Below, one piece after another: positions 7,798 through 16,322 of a DNA stretch of 64,000 bases. The stretch's first letter is position 1. Every line of letters starts with the position of its first letter. Below the pieces are notes generated by a model that did no database searches, was not told the DNA's origin, and saw only the letters and a list, made by a program, of their open reading frames with translations. Source of the stretch: Nocardioides sp. Arc9.136 (GTDB lineage: Bacteria > Actinomycetota > Actinomycetes > Propionibacteriales > Nocardioidaceae); contig NZ_CP113431.1 in assembly GCF_030506255.1 (NCBI RefSeq), positions 3,483,001-3,547,000 of the forward strand. Reading direction: 5' to 3'. Position numbers and translations under genes: made by a program.

Positions 7798-8646
7798 GTG
7801 GAGACCCGGGAGCTGCGCTACTTCGTCGCGGTCGCCGAGGAGCTGCACTTCGGCCGCGCCGCCGCGCGCCTCGGCATGGCACAGCCGCCGCTGTCCCGCG
7901 CGATCAGCCGGCTCGAGCGGCGCCTCGGCGCCCCGCTGCTGCTCCGCACCAGCCGGTCGGTAGCCCTGACCGAGGCGGGCGCCGTGCTCCTGGCCGAGGC
8001 ACGGGCCGCGCTCGACGCGGTGGAGGCCGCCGAGCAGCGGACCCGCCGCGCCGCCCTCGCGTCCGCGGACCAGCCCGGCATCGTGCTCGCCTGCAAGGCC
8101 GGCGCCTCGAGCGAGCTGCTCGCCAAGCTGCTCGACGCGTACGCCGCGGAGCCCGGCGCCGTACGCGTCGAGGTGGCGCTGTGCGGCCCCGGCCAGCAGC
8201 AGCGGCTGCTGCGGACCGGCCGGGCCGACGTGGCCATCCTGCACGCGCCGTACGACGACCTGGTGGGGCTCGACTCCGAGGAGCTGGTGACCGAGGGCCA
8301 GGTCGCCGTGCTGCCCGCCGGCCACCCGCTCACCGGACGCGCCGAGCTGCACGTCGACGACCTGGTCGACGTGCCGGACCTCCCGGCGCCCCGCTGGCCG
8401 GGCCCGGACGGGCGCTACCCGGACGGCCCCGGTCCCGAGGTGCACGACCACACCCAGCTGCTGCAGCTCATCTCGCTGGGCCGGACCCACTTCCTCGCGC
8501 CGGACTCCTGCCGGGCCCAGCTGCGCGACGGGGTCGTCGCCGTCCCCGTCCCGAGCGCGCCGGCCATCACGACCGTCGTCGCCTGGCCCCCGCACAGCCG
8601 CTCCCGCGCCGTGGCCGACCTCGTCCGCACGGCACTGCGCCTCTGA
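7798..8646 (+). CDS. LysR family transcriptional regulator
   Basis: 282 residues from a GTG at 7798. The N-terminal helix-turn-helix is diagnostic: ELRYFVAVAEELHFGRAA, LGMAQPPLSRAISRLE and RTSRSVALTEAG. A periplasmic-binding-like effector domain of about 190 residues follows. The longer frame to 7681 reads through the operator and is rejected. Likely regulator of the divergent SDR at 7692; the effector is unknown. Confidence 0.87.
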   Translation: METRELRYFVAVAEELHFGRAAARLGMAQPPLSRAISRLERRLGAPLLLRTSRSVALTEAGAVLLAEARAALDAVEAAEQRTRRAALASADQPGIVLACKAGASSELLAKLLDAYAAEPGAVRVEVALCGPGQQQRLLRTGRADVAILHAPYDDLVGLDSEELVTEGQVAVLPAGHPLTGRAELHVDDLVDVPDLPAPRWPGPDGRYPDGPGPEVHDHTQLLQLISLGRTHFLAPDSCRAQLRDGVVAVPVPSAPAITTVVAWPPHSRSRAVADLVRTALRL

Positions 8647-8680
8647 CCCCCCGCCGGGCGACGGCCGCGCCGGGCGTCGG

Positions 8681-9406
8681 TCAGCGACCCGCCTGCAGGC
8701 GGAGGCCCGCGAGGAGCAGGTCGAGCCCAGCCCGGAACTGCTCGGTGTCGTCGTGGGTCGCGAACTCGTCGACGACGTGGTGGAGGAACGGGTAGGTCTC
8801 CGGGTCGAGCTCGCGCCAGGCGTCTGCGTGCCGCGCGAGGTGGTCCTCCCGGCTGGTGGTGCCCTCGAGCACCTCCTGCGGCGGCTGCTGGCCGAGGTCG
8901 GCGGCGATGCCGACGACGAAGCCGACCACCGCCGACACCGCGTGGAAGCTGTCCCGCGGGCCGAGGCCCAGCCGCAGCACCTGCTCGCCCAGGCGTTCGT
9001 AGAGCAGCAGCGCGTTGGGCTGGAGGCCGGTGTCGCGCATGAAGTACGCCGCCAGCCACGGCCGCACCACGATCGCGTCGAACAGCGCGACGGCGATCGC
9101 GCGGACGTCGTCGACCGGGTCCTCGCTCCCGGTGCACCCGGCGGTGGCCGCGAGCACCTCCGCGACCACGTGGTCGGTCGCCCGGTCGAGCAGCTCGTCC
9201 TTGTTCGCGACGTACCAGTAGATGCTGGCCACGCCGCCCCCGAGCCGCGCGGCCAGCGCACGGAACGTCAGCGCCCCCTCCCCCGCCTCGTCGAGCAGGG
9301 CGACGGCCTCGGAGACGACCGCCTCCATCGAGTGGCTCGCGCGGCGCCGGCCACCGGCCCCGACTGCCGGATCACCCGTCCTCGCCGTGCGTCGTGGGGC
9401 AGCCAT
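8681..9406 (-). CDS. TetR/AcrR family regulator (TetR C-terminal type)
   Basis: 241 residues. The helix-turn-helix (LTFRALAARLGGGVASIYWYVANKDELLDRA) is of the classic tetracycline-repressor kind, with the C-terminal domain (VVGFVVGIAADL, DLLLAGLRLQAGR) of the TetR_C family. It is divergent from a DHA2-type multidrug exporter, the canonical efflux repressor layout. Three copies of an 11-bp palindrome lie in the gap. The ATG at 9406 is preferred, but 9415 is in frame and equally close to the operators. Confidence 0.85.
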   Translation of the reverse strand: MAAPRRTARTGDPAVGAGGRRRASHSMEAVVSEAVALLDEAGEGALTFRALAARLGGGVASIYWYVANKDELLDRATDHVVAEVLAATAGCTGSEDPVDDVRAIAVALFDAIVVRPWLAAYFMRDTGLQPNALLLYERLGEQVLRLGLGPRDSFHAVSAVVGFVVGIAADLGQQPPQEVLEGTTSREDHLARHADAWRELDPETYPFLHHVVDEFATHDDTEQFRAGLDLLLAGLRLQAGR

Positions 9407-9438
9407 GGTCCTCATCCCATCACACCTTGCTTTCGGTC

Positions 9439-9487
9439 GAACGCCGTTCTAGTTTATGGAACGCCGTTCGATACTCGAACGACGTTC
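9439..9487. promoter_or_regulatory. Triple GAACGNCGTTC operator array
   Basis: Three perfect 11-bp palindromes of the form GAACGNCGTTC occur at 9439-9449, 9459-9469 and 9477-9487, with start-to-start spacing of 20 and 18 bp, close to two helical turns. The third is extended to TCGAACGACGTTCGA. They fill the gap between the TetR repressor and the MFS exporter, so cooperative repression of both genes is likely. Binding is inferred. Confidence 0.65.
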
Positions 9488-9506
9488 GACGACCAAGGAG
9501 GCCACG

Positions 9507-10961
9507 ATGAGCCCCACCACCGCTCCCGCACCCACCCGCACCTACGGCTCGCTCCGGGCGGCCTGGATCCCGCTCGCCGCCCTGTGCCTGGCGTTCTTCG
9601 TCGAGATGGTCGACAGCACGCTGCTGACCGTCGCGCTCCCGACGATCGGACGCGACCTCGGCAGCGGCACGACGACGCTGCAGTGGGTCACCGGCGCCTA
9701 CTCCCTGACCTTCGCCGGGCTCCTGCTCACCTCCGGCTCGCTGGCCGACCGGCTCGGTCGTCGACGCGTCCTGCTGGTGGGGCTCGCGGCGTTCGGGGTG
9801 ACCAGCCTGGCGGTCCTGGCCGTCGACTCCGGCGGCGACCTGATCGCCCTCCGTGCGGCGCTCGGCGTCGCGGCCGCCGGCACCGCCCCGATCACGAACT
9901 CGCTCATCTTCCGCCTCTTCGACGACGAGGCCCTGCAGACCCGCGCGATGACGGTGATGATCGTCGTCGGCATGAGCGGCTTCATCCTGGGTCCGCTCCT
10001 CGGCGGCACCGCGCTGGCCCACGTCAGCTGGACCTGGCTGCTGCTCGTCAACGCCCCGATCGCCCTGGTCGCCTGGATCGGCGTGCGCCTCGGCGTGCCC
10101 GCTGACCGCACCGAGGACCTGACCGGCGACCGCCTCGACCTCCTCGGCGCCGTCCTCAGCGTCGCCGCCATCGGCCTCGCCTGCTACAGCCTCACCAGCG
10201 GCGTCGAGCACGGGTGGCTGTCGGTGACCACCGTCGGGTCGGTGCTCGGCGCGGTCGTCGCGCTCGTCGCGTTCCTCGCCCACGAGCGGCGCACGCCCGA
10301 CCCGATGCTGGACCTGGCCGTGTTCGCGGACGGCACGGTCCGCGGCGCCACGATCGCCCAGGTCGGCACCTCGGTCGCGATGGCCGGCGTGATGTTCGGG
10401 ATGGTCCTGCACTTCCAGTACGCCTACGGGTGGAGCCCGGTCCGGGCCGGGCTGGCGAACCTCCCGCTCATCCTCACGATGATCCTGGCGACCCCGGCCT
10501 CGGAGGCGCTCGGCAAGCGGCTGGGCCACCGCCTGGCCTGCCTCGTGGGAGCCGCCCTCCTCGCCGGGTCGCTCGCGGGGCTGGCGTGGAGCGTCGACCA
10601 CGGCTACCTGCCGATCGCGGTGTGCATGGTCGTGCTGACCGTCGGCCTGCGGACCGTGATGACCATCTGCGCCGTCGCGCTGGTCCGGGCGATGTCGCGC
10701 AACCGGACCTCGATGGGGGCCGCCCTCAACGACACCGCGCAGGAGGTCGGCGCCAGCCTCGGGACCGCCGTCGTCGGCACGCTGGTCGCCGCCCTGGTCA
10801 CCACCACCCTGCCCGCCGGGCGCTGGAGCGGGGAGCTGGTGGCGTCGTTCTTCCACGGCGAGCGGGTGACGTACGCCGTCCTCGCGGTCCTCGTCGGCCT
10901 GGTCGCCGGGTGGGGGGCACTCACGCTCACCGACTCCCGGCAGACCGAGGAGCGCGACTGA
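9507..10961 (+). CDS. MFS multidrug exporter, DHA2 (14-TM, EmrB/QacA) family
   Basis: 484 residues. The start at 9507 follows a strong AAGGAGG; an earlier in-frame ATG at 9456 lies inside the operator array and is rejected. Motifs include MVDSTLLTVALPTIGRDLG after the first helix, GSLADRLGRRRVLLVG between helices 2 and 3, and IGLACYSLTSG. The predicted topology is about 14 membrane helices. The family exports lipophilic cations, dyes or antibiotics by proton exchange. Control by the divergent TetR protein is strongly implied by the operator array. Confidence 0.88.
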   Translation: MSPTTAPAPTRTYGSLRAAWIPLAALCLAFFVEMVDSTLLTVALPTIGRDLGSGTTTLQWVTGAYSLTFAGLLLTSGSLADRLGRRRVLLVGLAAFGVTSLAVLAVDSGGDLIALRAALGVAAAGTAPITNSLIFRLFDDEALQTRAMTVMIVVGMSGFILGPLLGGTALAHVSWTWLLLVNAPIALVAWIGVRLGVPADRTEDLTGDRLDLLGAVLSVAAIGLACYSLTSGVEHGWLSVTTVGSVLGAVVALVAFLAHERRTPDPMLDLAVFADGTVRGATIAQVGTSVAMAGVMFGMVLHFQYAYGWSPVRAGLANLPLILTMILATPASEALGKRLGHRLACLVGAALLAGSLAGLAWSVDHGYLPIAVCMVVLTVGLRTVMTICAVALVRAMSRNRTSMGAALNDTAQEVGASLGTAVVGTLVAALVTTTLPAGRWSGELVASFFHGERVTYAVLAVLVGLVAGWGALTLTDSRQTEERD

Positions 10962-10993
10962 CCAGGCGTCCACCCGCTCCGGGCCGCTCCGGC

Positions 10994-11587
10994 CTACTGC
11001 GGCTCGGCCCGCCCGGCGTCGTACCCGGTCATCCGGACGAGCCGCGCCGGGACGCCGGCCACGATCGAGTCGGGCGCGACGTCCTTGGTCACCACGGCCC
11101 CAGCGCCCACGATCGCGCCGTCGCCGATGGTCACGCCGGGGACGACGGTGACACCGGCGCCCAGCCACACCTTGCGGCCGATGCGGACCGGGGCGGGCAC
11201 CATGTCCGCGCGCCGGTGCGGGTCCACGGCGTGGTCGAGCGTGGTCAGCGTGCTGCCGTGGCCGATCAGCGTGCCGTCGCCGATGGTGATGCCGCCGGTG
11301 TCCTGGAACCGGCACCCGAGGTTGATGAAGACGTCCCTCCCCAGGTGCAGGTTCTTGCCGAACTCGCTGTGGAACGGCGGGAACACCGTGACCGACTCCT
11401 CCACCGGGCGGCCGGTGAGCCGCTCCAGCAGGGCGCGGACCTCGTCGGGGGTGCGGTAGCCGCTGTTGAGCTCGGCCGTGACCGCGAACGCCGCCTGGGC
11501 GGCGTCGTGCATGAACCGGTGCGGCTCCGAGCCGCCCTCGATGACGGCACCGCTGTCGACGTGCGCGAGGAACTCCTGCAGCTCCAT
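10994..11587 (-). CDS. Sugar O-acetyltransferase, left-handed beta-helix (maltose/galactoside acetyltransferase-like)
   Basis: 197 residues. A short helical N-terminus (FMHDAAQAAFAVTAELNSGYRTPDEVRALLERL) precedes hexapeptide repeats, and the family signature is seen in HLGRDVFINLGCRFQDTGGITIGDG and GVTIGDGAIVGAGAVVTKDV. The residue pattern FHSEFGKN is typical of LacA/Maa-type enzymes, which acetylate a sugar hydroxyl using acetyl-CoA. It lies five bases after the cyclophilin-like gene and shares its direction, so they are probably one transcript. The start could be 11587 or the in-frame 11599; the former has better spacing from GGTGAG. Confidence 0.82.
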   Translation of the reverse strand: MELQEFLAHVDSGAVIEGGSEPHRFMHDAAQAAFAVTAELNSGYRTPDEVRALLERLTGRPVEESVTVFPPFHSEFGKNLHLGRDVFINLGCRFQDTGGITIGDGTLIGHGSTLTTLDHAVDPHRRADMVPAPVRIGRKVWLGAGVTVVPGVTIGDGAIVGAGAVVTKDVAPDSIVAGVPARLVRMTGYDAGRAEPQ

Positions 11588-11592
11588 CCCAC

Positions 11593-12144
11593 TCACCATG
11601 CCTCGACGGTCGCCACGACGGAGCCGTCCCGGCGCGCGATCCGCTCGGCGGCGCCGCCGTCCAGCCGGCCCAGGAGCACGATGCCGGGGAAGAAGGACTG
11701 GTCGCCGTGGTAGAGCACGAGGTCGTCGCCCGGGGCGTAGTAGCCGACGTCGCCGACCTCGGGGTCCGCACCGTCGGGCTGGCCCCCCAGGGAGAGCGGC
11801 GCGGGCAGCCGGCCGGTCTTCTCGACGCCGCCGTGCTCGCGCATCTCGAGCGTCAGCGGGAGCTGCGCGGCCAAGTCGCGGGTCGCGGCGGAGTCCTGCA
11901 GGGTGGCGCCGGCGGTCAGCCCGCCGATCGTGATGCGGATCCGCATCGGGTCCTCCTCGTTCGTGGACGTCGTGCTCGGGGGTACGTCGCCCGGCGGTCG
12001 CTCCGGGTCCGGCGGGGCGGTCGGCTCGCGCCCGGTGGCGGGCCGGTCGCCCGCGGGCGCACCGGCTCCGCACCCGGCCGCCAGCAGCGCCCCCAGGACG
12101 ACGGCCGGGGCCACCGCCGACGCGCGCCCCACGAGCCGACGCAT
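11593..12144 (-). CDS. Cyclophilin-like fold lipoprotein
   Basis: 183 residues. The N-terminus is a lipoprotein signal (LGALLAAGCGAG). A Pro-rich linker of about 45 residues follows, then a domain starting MRIRITIGGL that resembles the cyclophilin_like family (TLQDSAATRDLAAQLPLTLEM, VGDVGYYAPGDDLVLYHGD). Members of this family normally consist of the domain alone in the cytoplasm, so a lipid-anchored version is somewhat unusual. An internal ATG starts exactly at the domain and could give a cytoplasmic form. The gene is divergent from an XRE regulator. Confidence 0.75.
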   Translation of the reverse strand: MRRLVGRASAVAPAVVLGALLAAGCGAGAPAGDRPATGREPTAPPDPERPPGDVPPSTTSTNEEDPMRIRITIGGLTAGATLQDSAATRDLAAQLPLTLEMREHGGVEKTGRLPAPLSLGGQPDGADPEVGDVGYYAPGDDLVLYHGDQSFFPGIVLLGRLDGGAAERIARRDGSVVATVEAW

Positions 12145-12215
12145 CGCGTCCACCCTCCGTCGCCCGTCCCGGTCGAGTGAAGCGGCCGGAGCGCCGTGGT
12201 GGGAGTCCCTGTCGT

Positions 12216-12284
12216 GGGGTGCACCGGCAGGGCACCCCTCGCGGGCCGCCGACCGCCCGGTCCGGCCCGGGTGCGGCCTAGGCT
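12216..12284. promoter_or_regulatory. Inverted repeat and leaderless promoter of the XRE regulator
   Basis: GGGGTGC (12216-12222) and GCACCCC (12232-12238) form a perfect 7-bp inverted repeat with a 9-base spacer between the cyclophilin-like lipoprotein gene and the XRE gene. A -10-like TAGGCT (12279-12284) lies seven bases before the GTG at 12292. An operator for the XRE protein is inferred from position only. Confidence 0.4.
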
Positions 12285-12291
12285 CGGGACC

Positions 12292-13185
12292 GTGGACGAC
12301 CGTGAGGGCCTGCGGCGCGAGGTGCGCGAGTTCCTGACCACGCGCCGCGCCCGGATCACCCCCGACCAGGTCGGCCTCCCGAGCACCGGCGCACGCCGGG
12401 TGCCCGGCCTGCGGCGCAGCGAGGTGGCCACGCTCGCCGGGCTGAGCGTGGAGTACTACGCCCGCCTCGAACGTGGCCAGGTCGCCGGCGCCTCCTCCGG
12501 CGTGCTCGAGGCCCTGGCACGGGCCCTGCGGCTCGACGAGACCGAGCGCGAGCACCTCCTCGACCTCGCCCGGGCGGCGGACGGCATCCCCACCTCGGGG
12601 CGTGCCCGCCGCCGGGCGCCGACCCGGGCCGCCTCGCGGACCAGCCTGCGGTGGGCGCTCGACGCGATCACCGACGGGGTGGCGTTCGTCCGCGACCCGC
12701 GGCAGGACCTGCTGGCGACCAACGCGCTCGGCCGGGCGTTCTACTCGCCGGTCATCGGCGACGGCGGCCGGACGCCCAACCTCGCGCGGTTCCAGTTCCT
12801 CGACCCCGCCTCCCGCGACTTCTACCCCGACTGGGAGCTCTTCGCCGAGATGTGCGTGGGCATCATGCGCGCCGAGGCCGGCCGGGACCCCCACGACCGC
12901 GGGCTGCAGGACCTGGTCGGCGAGCTGTCCACCCGCAGCGAGGTGTTCCGCCGCCTCTGGGCCGACCACGACGTCCGCCGGCACGGAGCCGGGACCAAGC
13001 GGTTCCACCACCCCGTCGTCGGCGAGCTCACGCTGGCCTACGAGGAGCTGGCGATCACCGCCGAACCCGGCCTGGTGCTCATCGTCTACACCGCCGAGCC
13101 CGGCTCGCCGTCCGCCGACCGGCTCCGCCTGCTCGCCTCCTGGGCGGCCTCGGAGCAGGCACCGACGTCAGCCCACGAGGGCTGA
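12292..13185 (+). CDS. XRE family regulator with MmyB-like ligand domain
   Basis: 297 residues from a leaderless GTG. The N-terminal helix-turn-helix (RVPGLRRSEVATLAGLSVEYYARLERG) is typical of the actinobacterial helix-turn-helix plus MmyB-like family. The C-terminal part (DGVAFVRDPRQDLLATNALGRAF, NLARFQFLDPASRDFYPDWE, FHHPVVGELTLAYEEL) is the PAS-like MmyB domain. Members often sit next to and control an oxidoreductase; here the divergent neighbour is the cyclophilin-like lipoprotein and acetyltransferase pair. Confidence 0.88.
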   Translation: MDDREGLRREVREFLTTRRARITPDQVGLPSTGARRVPGLRRSEVATLAGLSVEYYARLERGQVAGASSGVLEALARALRLDETEREHLLDLARAADGIPTSGRARRRAPTRAASRTSLRWALDAITDGVAFVRDPRQDLLATNALGRAFYSPVIGDGGRTPNLARFQFLDPASRDFYPDWELFAEMCVGIMRAEAGRDPHDRGLQDLVGELSTRSEVFRRLWADHDVRRHGAGTKRFHHPVVGELTLAYEELAITAEPGLVLIVYTAEPGSPSADRLRLLASWAASEQAPTSAHEG

Positions 13186-13209
13186 CGGGCCGACCCGGGG
13201 TCCGTACCG

Positions 13210-13252
13210 CCGGGCGACGGCCGGGCGACGGCCGGGCGACGGCCGGGCGTCG
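13210..13252. repeat. 11-bp tandem repeat
   Basis: Three full copies of CCGGGCGACGG at 13210-13220, 13221-13231 and 13232-13242 are followed by a partial copy. The tract lies in the noncoding gap between the XRE gene and the small helical protein gene. It may be a replication-slippage product; no function is implied. Confidence 0.7.
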
Positions 13253-13336
13253 TATGCGTCCCGGTGCGTGGGGCACCTCGAGAGCCCACCCGTGCCGCGG
13301 CACGACCGCGGCGCACCGACCCCGCAGGAGGACCCC

Positions 13337-13585
13337 ATGGCCACCGGAGAGACCGGCTTCGACGACGTCACCTTCGACCTCATCTCGGTGCAGTACCACT
13401 CGCTCAAGGCCGGGCACGACTACGGCCAGTACGTCCGCGACGCGGAGAACGCCGGACAGCAGGAGATCGCCGACTTCTTCCGCGAGGTCATGCAGCAGGA
13501 CTCCGACCGGGCCCACCGCTGCCACCAGTTCCTCGCCCAGCTCGGCGGCACCGACAACACCTCGCCGCAGAACGGCTCCGCCTGA
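13337..13585 (+). CDS. Small helical, possibly ferritin-like protein
   Basis: 82 residues with GGAGGA upstream of the ATG. It has two long predicted helices: LISVQYHSLKAGHDYGQYVRDAENAG and EIADFFREVMQQDSDRAHRCHQFL. The spacing of His, Asp, Glu and RAHRCH resembles one half of a rubrerythrin or ferritin four-helix bundle, which would need dimerisation. I recall similar short proteins in other actinobacteria annotated as hypothetical. There is no clear operon partner. It faces the reverse transcriptase gene tail to tail, about 65 bp away, so it is unlikely to be co-transcribed with it. Confidence 0.7.
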   Translation: MATGETGFDDVTFDLISVQYHSLKAGHDYGQYVRDAENAGQQEIADFFREVMQQDSDRAHRCHQFLAQLGGTDNTSPQNGSA

Positions 13586-13651
13586 GCGACCCCCGCACCA
13601 GCCCTCCCGGGGACGCCGTGCCCGTCTCCCGGAGGTGCCGGGCGCCCGGGA

Positions 13652-14959
13652 TCAGCCCCAGTCGACGGCGTCGTGCAGCGCCTGCAGCCGCGCCCCGCGG
13701 ACCGGGTCGTGCTGGGCGACCCAGGCGATCCTGCCGCGCAGGTGCTGCTCCCAGGCCGGCACGCCGTCGCGGTTCTGGCTGTCCGCGCCGTACCGGCGGC
13801 AGTTGTGGAGGATCGCGCGGAGCAGGTCGACCTCGGCCCGGGCGACGCGTGGCCGGTCGTTGACGACGAGCCCGCCGAGCGTCTGCCGCCCGGCGCGCGG
13901 CATCACGCCGGTCTTGCGCGGGTTCAGCCGGAACCCCTCGTCGCGCACGACCTCCTCGACGGCGTCGAGCAGCCTCGAGGTGCCGCTCCCCCACCCCGCT
14001 GCTCCGGAGAGCGCGAGGTCGTCGGCGTAGCGCGTGTAGCGACCGCCCCACGACTGCGCCAGGGCGGTCAGCCGCACGTCGAGCCGGTACGCCGCCAGGT
14101 TGGCCATCGCCGGGGAGGTCGGCGCACCCTGGGGCAGGTGCGGCGCCGCCAGCCGGCGGCCCAGCCGCCAGTGCGCGTCGAGCAGCCCGTCGTCGGCCGG
14201 TCGCGGGAGGGCCCGCCACGCCGACCGGGGCAGGACGGTGGTCACCAGCCCGGCCAGGCAGTGGGCGACCGGCTCGGGGTAGCCGGCCGTCCGCCACAGG
14301 CCGTACACGCGGGAGACCGTGACGCTGGCGAAGAACGCCTCCAGGTCCAGGCGCACGACGACCGGCCGGCCGGCGTGCGGTGCGGCGTACGAGCCCACCG
14401 AGCCGCCGGGCCGGAACCCGCGGGCGGCGGCGTGGGGCGGGATGCGCGACGCCACCTCGTCGAGGAGCAGCCGCTGGATGCCCTTGAGCCGCTGCTTGGG
14501 CGCCTCGAGCACCCGGATCGCGCCGCTGACCGCGACGCGGTGGCTCACCCGGTAGTGCTGGAGCGGGACGTCCGCGGCCGACCGCGCCAGGCGGCGGGGG
14601 TCGGCGAACCAGTCGAGCTCGTCGGGGGTGACCCCCAGGAGGTCGGCCACGTCGTCGAGGCCGTGGAGCACCGGCAGGCGCCAGCGGTTCTCGAGCATCC
14701 GGGTGGGGTTCACCGGCTGCACGAGCGGCCGGGCGCGAGCGGCCTTCGCCGCCGCGGGCCGGGTGCTGATCGTGGCGGCCAGCTCGCGGGGCCGGTCGTG
14801 CGGCGGGCGCGGGTAGAGCTCCAGCGTCTGCCGAGCCAGGACCGCCAGCCACCTCGGCCGGCGACCCAGGACGACCGCGCCGGCCTCCACCAGCGCCGGG
14901 TGCGTCCACCCGCCCGCGAGGAACGCGGCGGCGAGCGCCCGCGCGAGGTCGTCCCTCAT
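13652..14959 (-). CDS. Retron-type reverse transcriptase with N-terminal extension
   Basis: 435 residues from ATG 14959. Residues 1-90 are an Ala/Arg-rich helical extension of unknown role. The retron-like fingers start near LHGLDDVADLLGVTPDELDWF (about 98-118). RT motifs follow in order: IRVLEAPKQRLKGIQRLLL (148-166), GFRPGGSVGSYAAPH (181-195, region X, where retrons have NAxxH), RLDLEAFFASV (203-213, first catalytic Asp 205), LPQGAPTSPAMANL (275-288) and YTRYADDLALSG (308-319, catalytic YADD). FRLNPRKT (343-350) and TLGGLVVN (360-367, region Y) come next, then a thumb with LLRAILHNCRRYG (379-391). From memory the thumb and core most resemble myxobacterial retron RTs such as that of Mx162. 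No ribosome site precedes the ATG. Longer starts up to 15130 would read through the candidate msr-msd and are disfavoured. No maturase, endonuclease or effector domain is visible. Confidence 0.88.
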   Translation of the reverse strand: MRDDLARALAAAFLAGGWTHPALVEAGAVVLGRRPRWLAVLARQTLELYPRPPHDRPRELAATISTRPAAAKAARARPLVQPVNPTRMLENRWRLPVLHGLDDVADLLGVTPDELDWFADPRRLARSAADVPLQHYRVSHRVAVSGAIRVLEAPKQRLKGIQRLLLDEVASRIPPHAAARGFRPGGSVGSYAAPHAGRPVVVRLDLEAFFASVTVSRVYGLWRTAGYPEPVAHCLAGLVTTVLPRSAWRALPRPADDGLLDAHWRLGRRLAAPHLPQGAPTSPAMANLAAYRLDVRLTALAQSWGGRYTRYADDLALSGAAGWGSGTSRLLDAVEEVVRDEGFRLNPRKTGVMPRAGRQTLGGLVVNDRPRVARAEVDLLRAILHNCRRYGADSQNRDGVPAWEQHLRGRIAWVAQHDPVRGARLQALHDAVDWG

Positions 14960-14991
14960 CGCGGGGACGACGAGAGCCGGCTGGTGACGGG

Positions 14992-15162
14992 GTGCGGCAG
15001 CGCTGCTCGACCAGTCCCGTCGTGCGCGCGAGGACCTGCAGCGGAGCGCAGCGAGTCGCGCGCGGTGCTGTGCCCGGACGTGCCGGTGGTCCCCGGGGTA
15101 GCCCCGGGGAGGCCGACCGGTGTCGCGCACCGGCCCGCCGTCTCGACCAGACGCTGCCGCAC
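14992..15162 (-). ncRNA. Candidate retron msr-msd RNA
   Basis: Read on the minus strand, 171 bases upstream of the RT have retron architecture. a1 is GTGCGGCAGCG (15162-15152) and a2 is its exact complement CGCTGCCGCAC (15002-14992). Between them are hairpin 1 (15153-15139, arms CGTCT/AGACG), hairpin 2 (15133-15117, arms CCGGTG/CACCGG), hairpin 3 (15110-15090, nine-pair stem around CTA) and hairpin 4 (15063-15024, arms GCGCGCGA/TCGCGCGC). An AGC at the end of a1 (15155-15153) offers a candidate branching G at 15154. The RT ATG is 32 bases past a2. The layout matches known retrons, where a1/a2 pair, the msr hairpins come first and the msd follows. The exact msr/msd border is not determined. 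Confidence 0.68.
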
Positions 15163-15169
15163 GCCACGG

Positions 15170-15175
15170 ACCCTA
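15170..15175 (-). promoter_or_regulatory. -10 box of the candidate retron transcript
   Basis: TAGGGT on the minus strand (15175-15170) is followed by seven bases and then the first G of a1 at 15162. The same TANNNT plus seven-base geometry precedes many leaderless start codons in this window, which would put the transcription start exactly at the first base of a1. No good -35 is visible. Read-through from the aldo-keto reductase upstream is also possible. Confidence 0.45.
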
Positions 15176-15210
15176 GCCGCCCGTCGGGCCGCCGGGGACG
15201 GGCCCGTGGC

Positions 15211-16315
<1,105 letters not shown>

Positions 16316-16322
16316 CGAGGAC

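Noticed and set aside
9420..11771. 783-residue open frame on the minus strand across the MFS gene
   Set aside because: It is a shadow of the MFS exporter and acetyltransferase in GC-rich DNA: low-complexity Arg/Gly/Ala/Asp composition and no domain.
14960..15130. Extended RT start at 15130
   Set aside because: It would translate through the hairpins and a2. The added residues are Arg/Ser/Ala-rich with no conserved look. The ATG at 14959 begins a plausible helix.
13488..15167. Second minus-strand frame across the reverse transcriptase
   Set aside because: Arg/Pro/Ala-rich shadow lacking RT motifs; the other frame has YADD and LPQGAPTSP.
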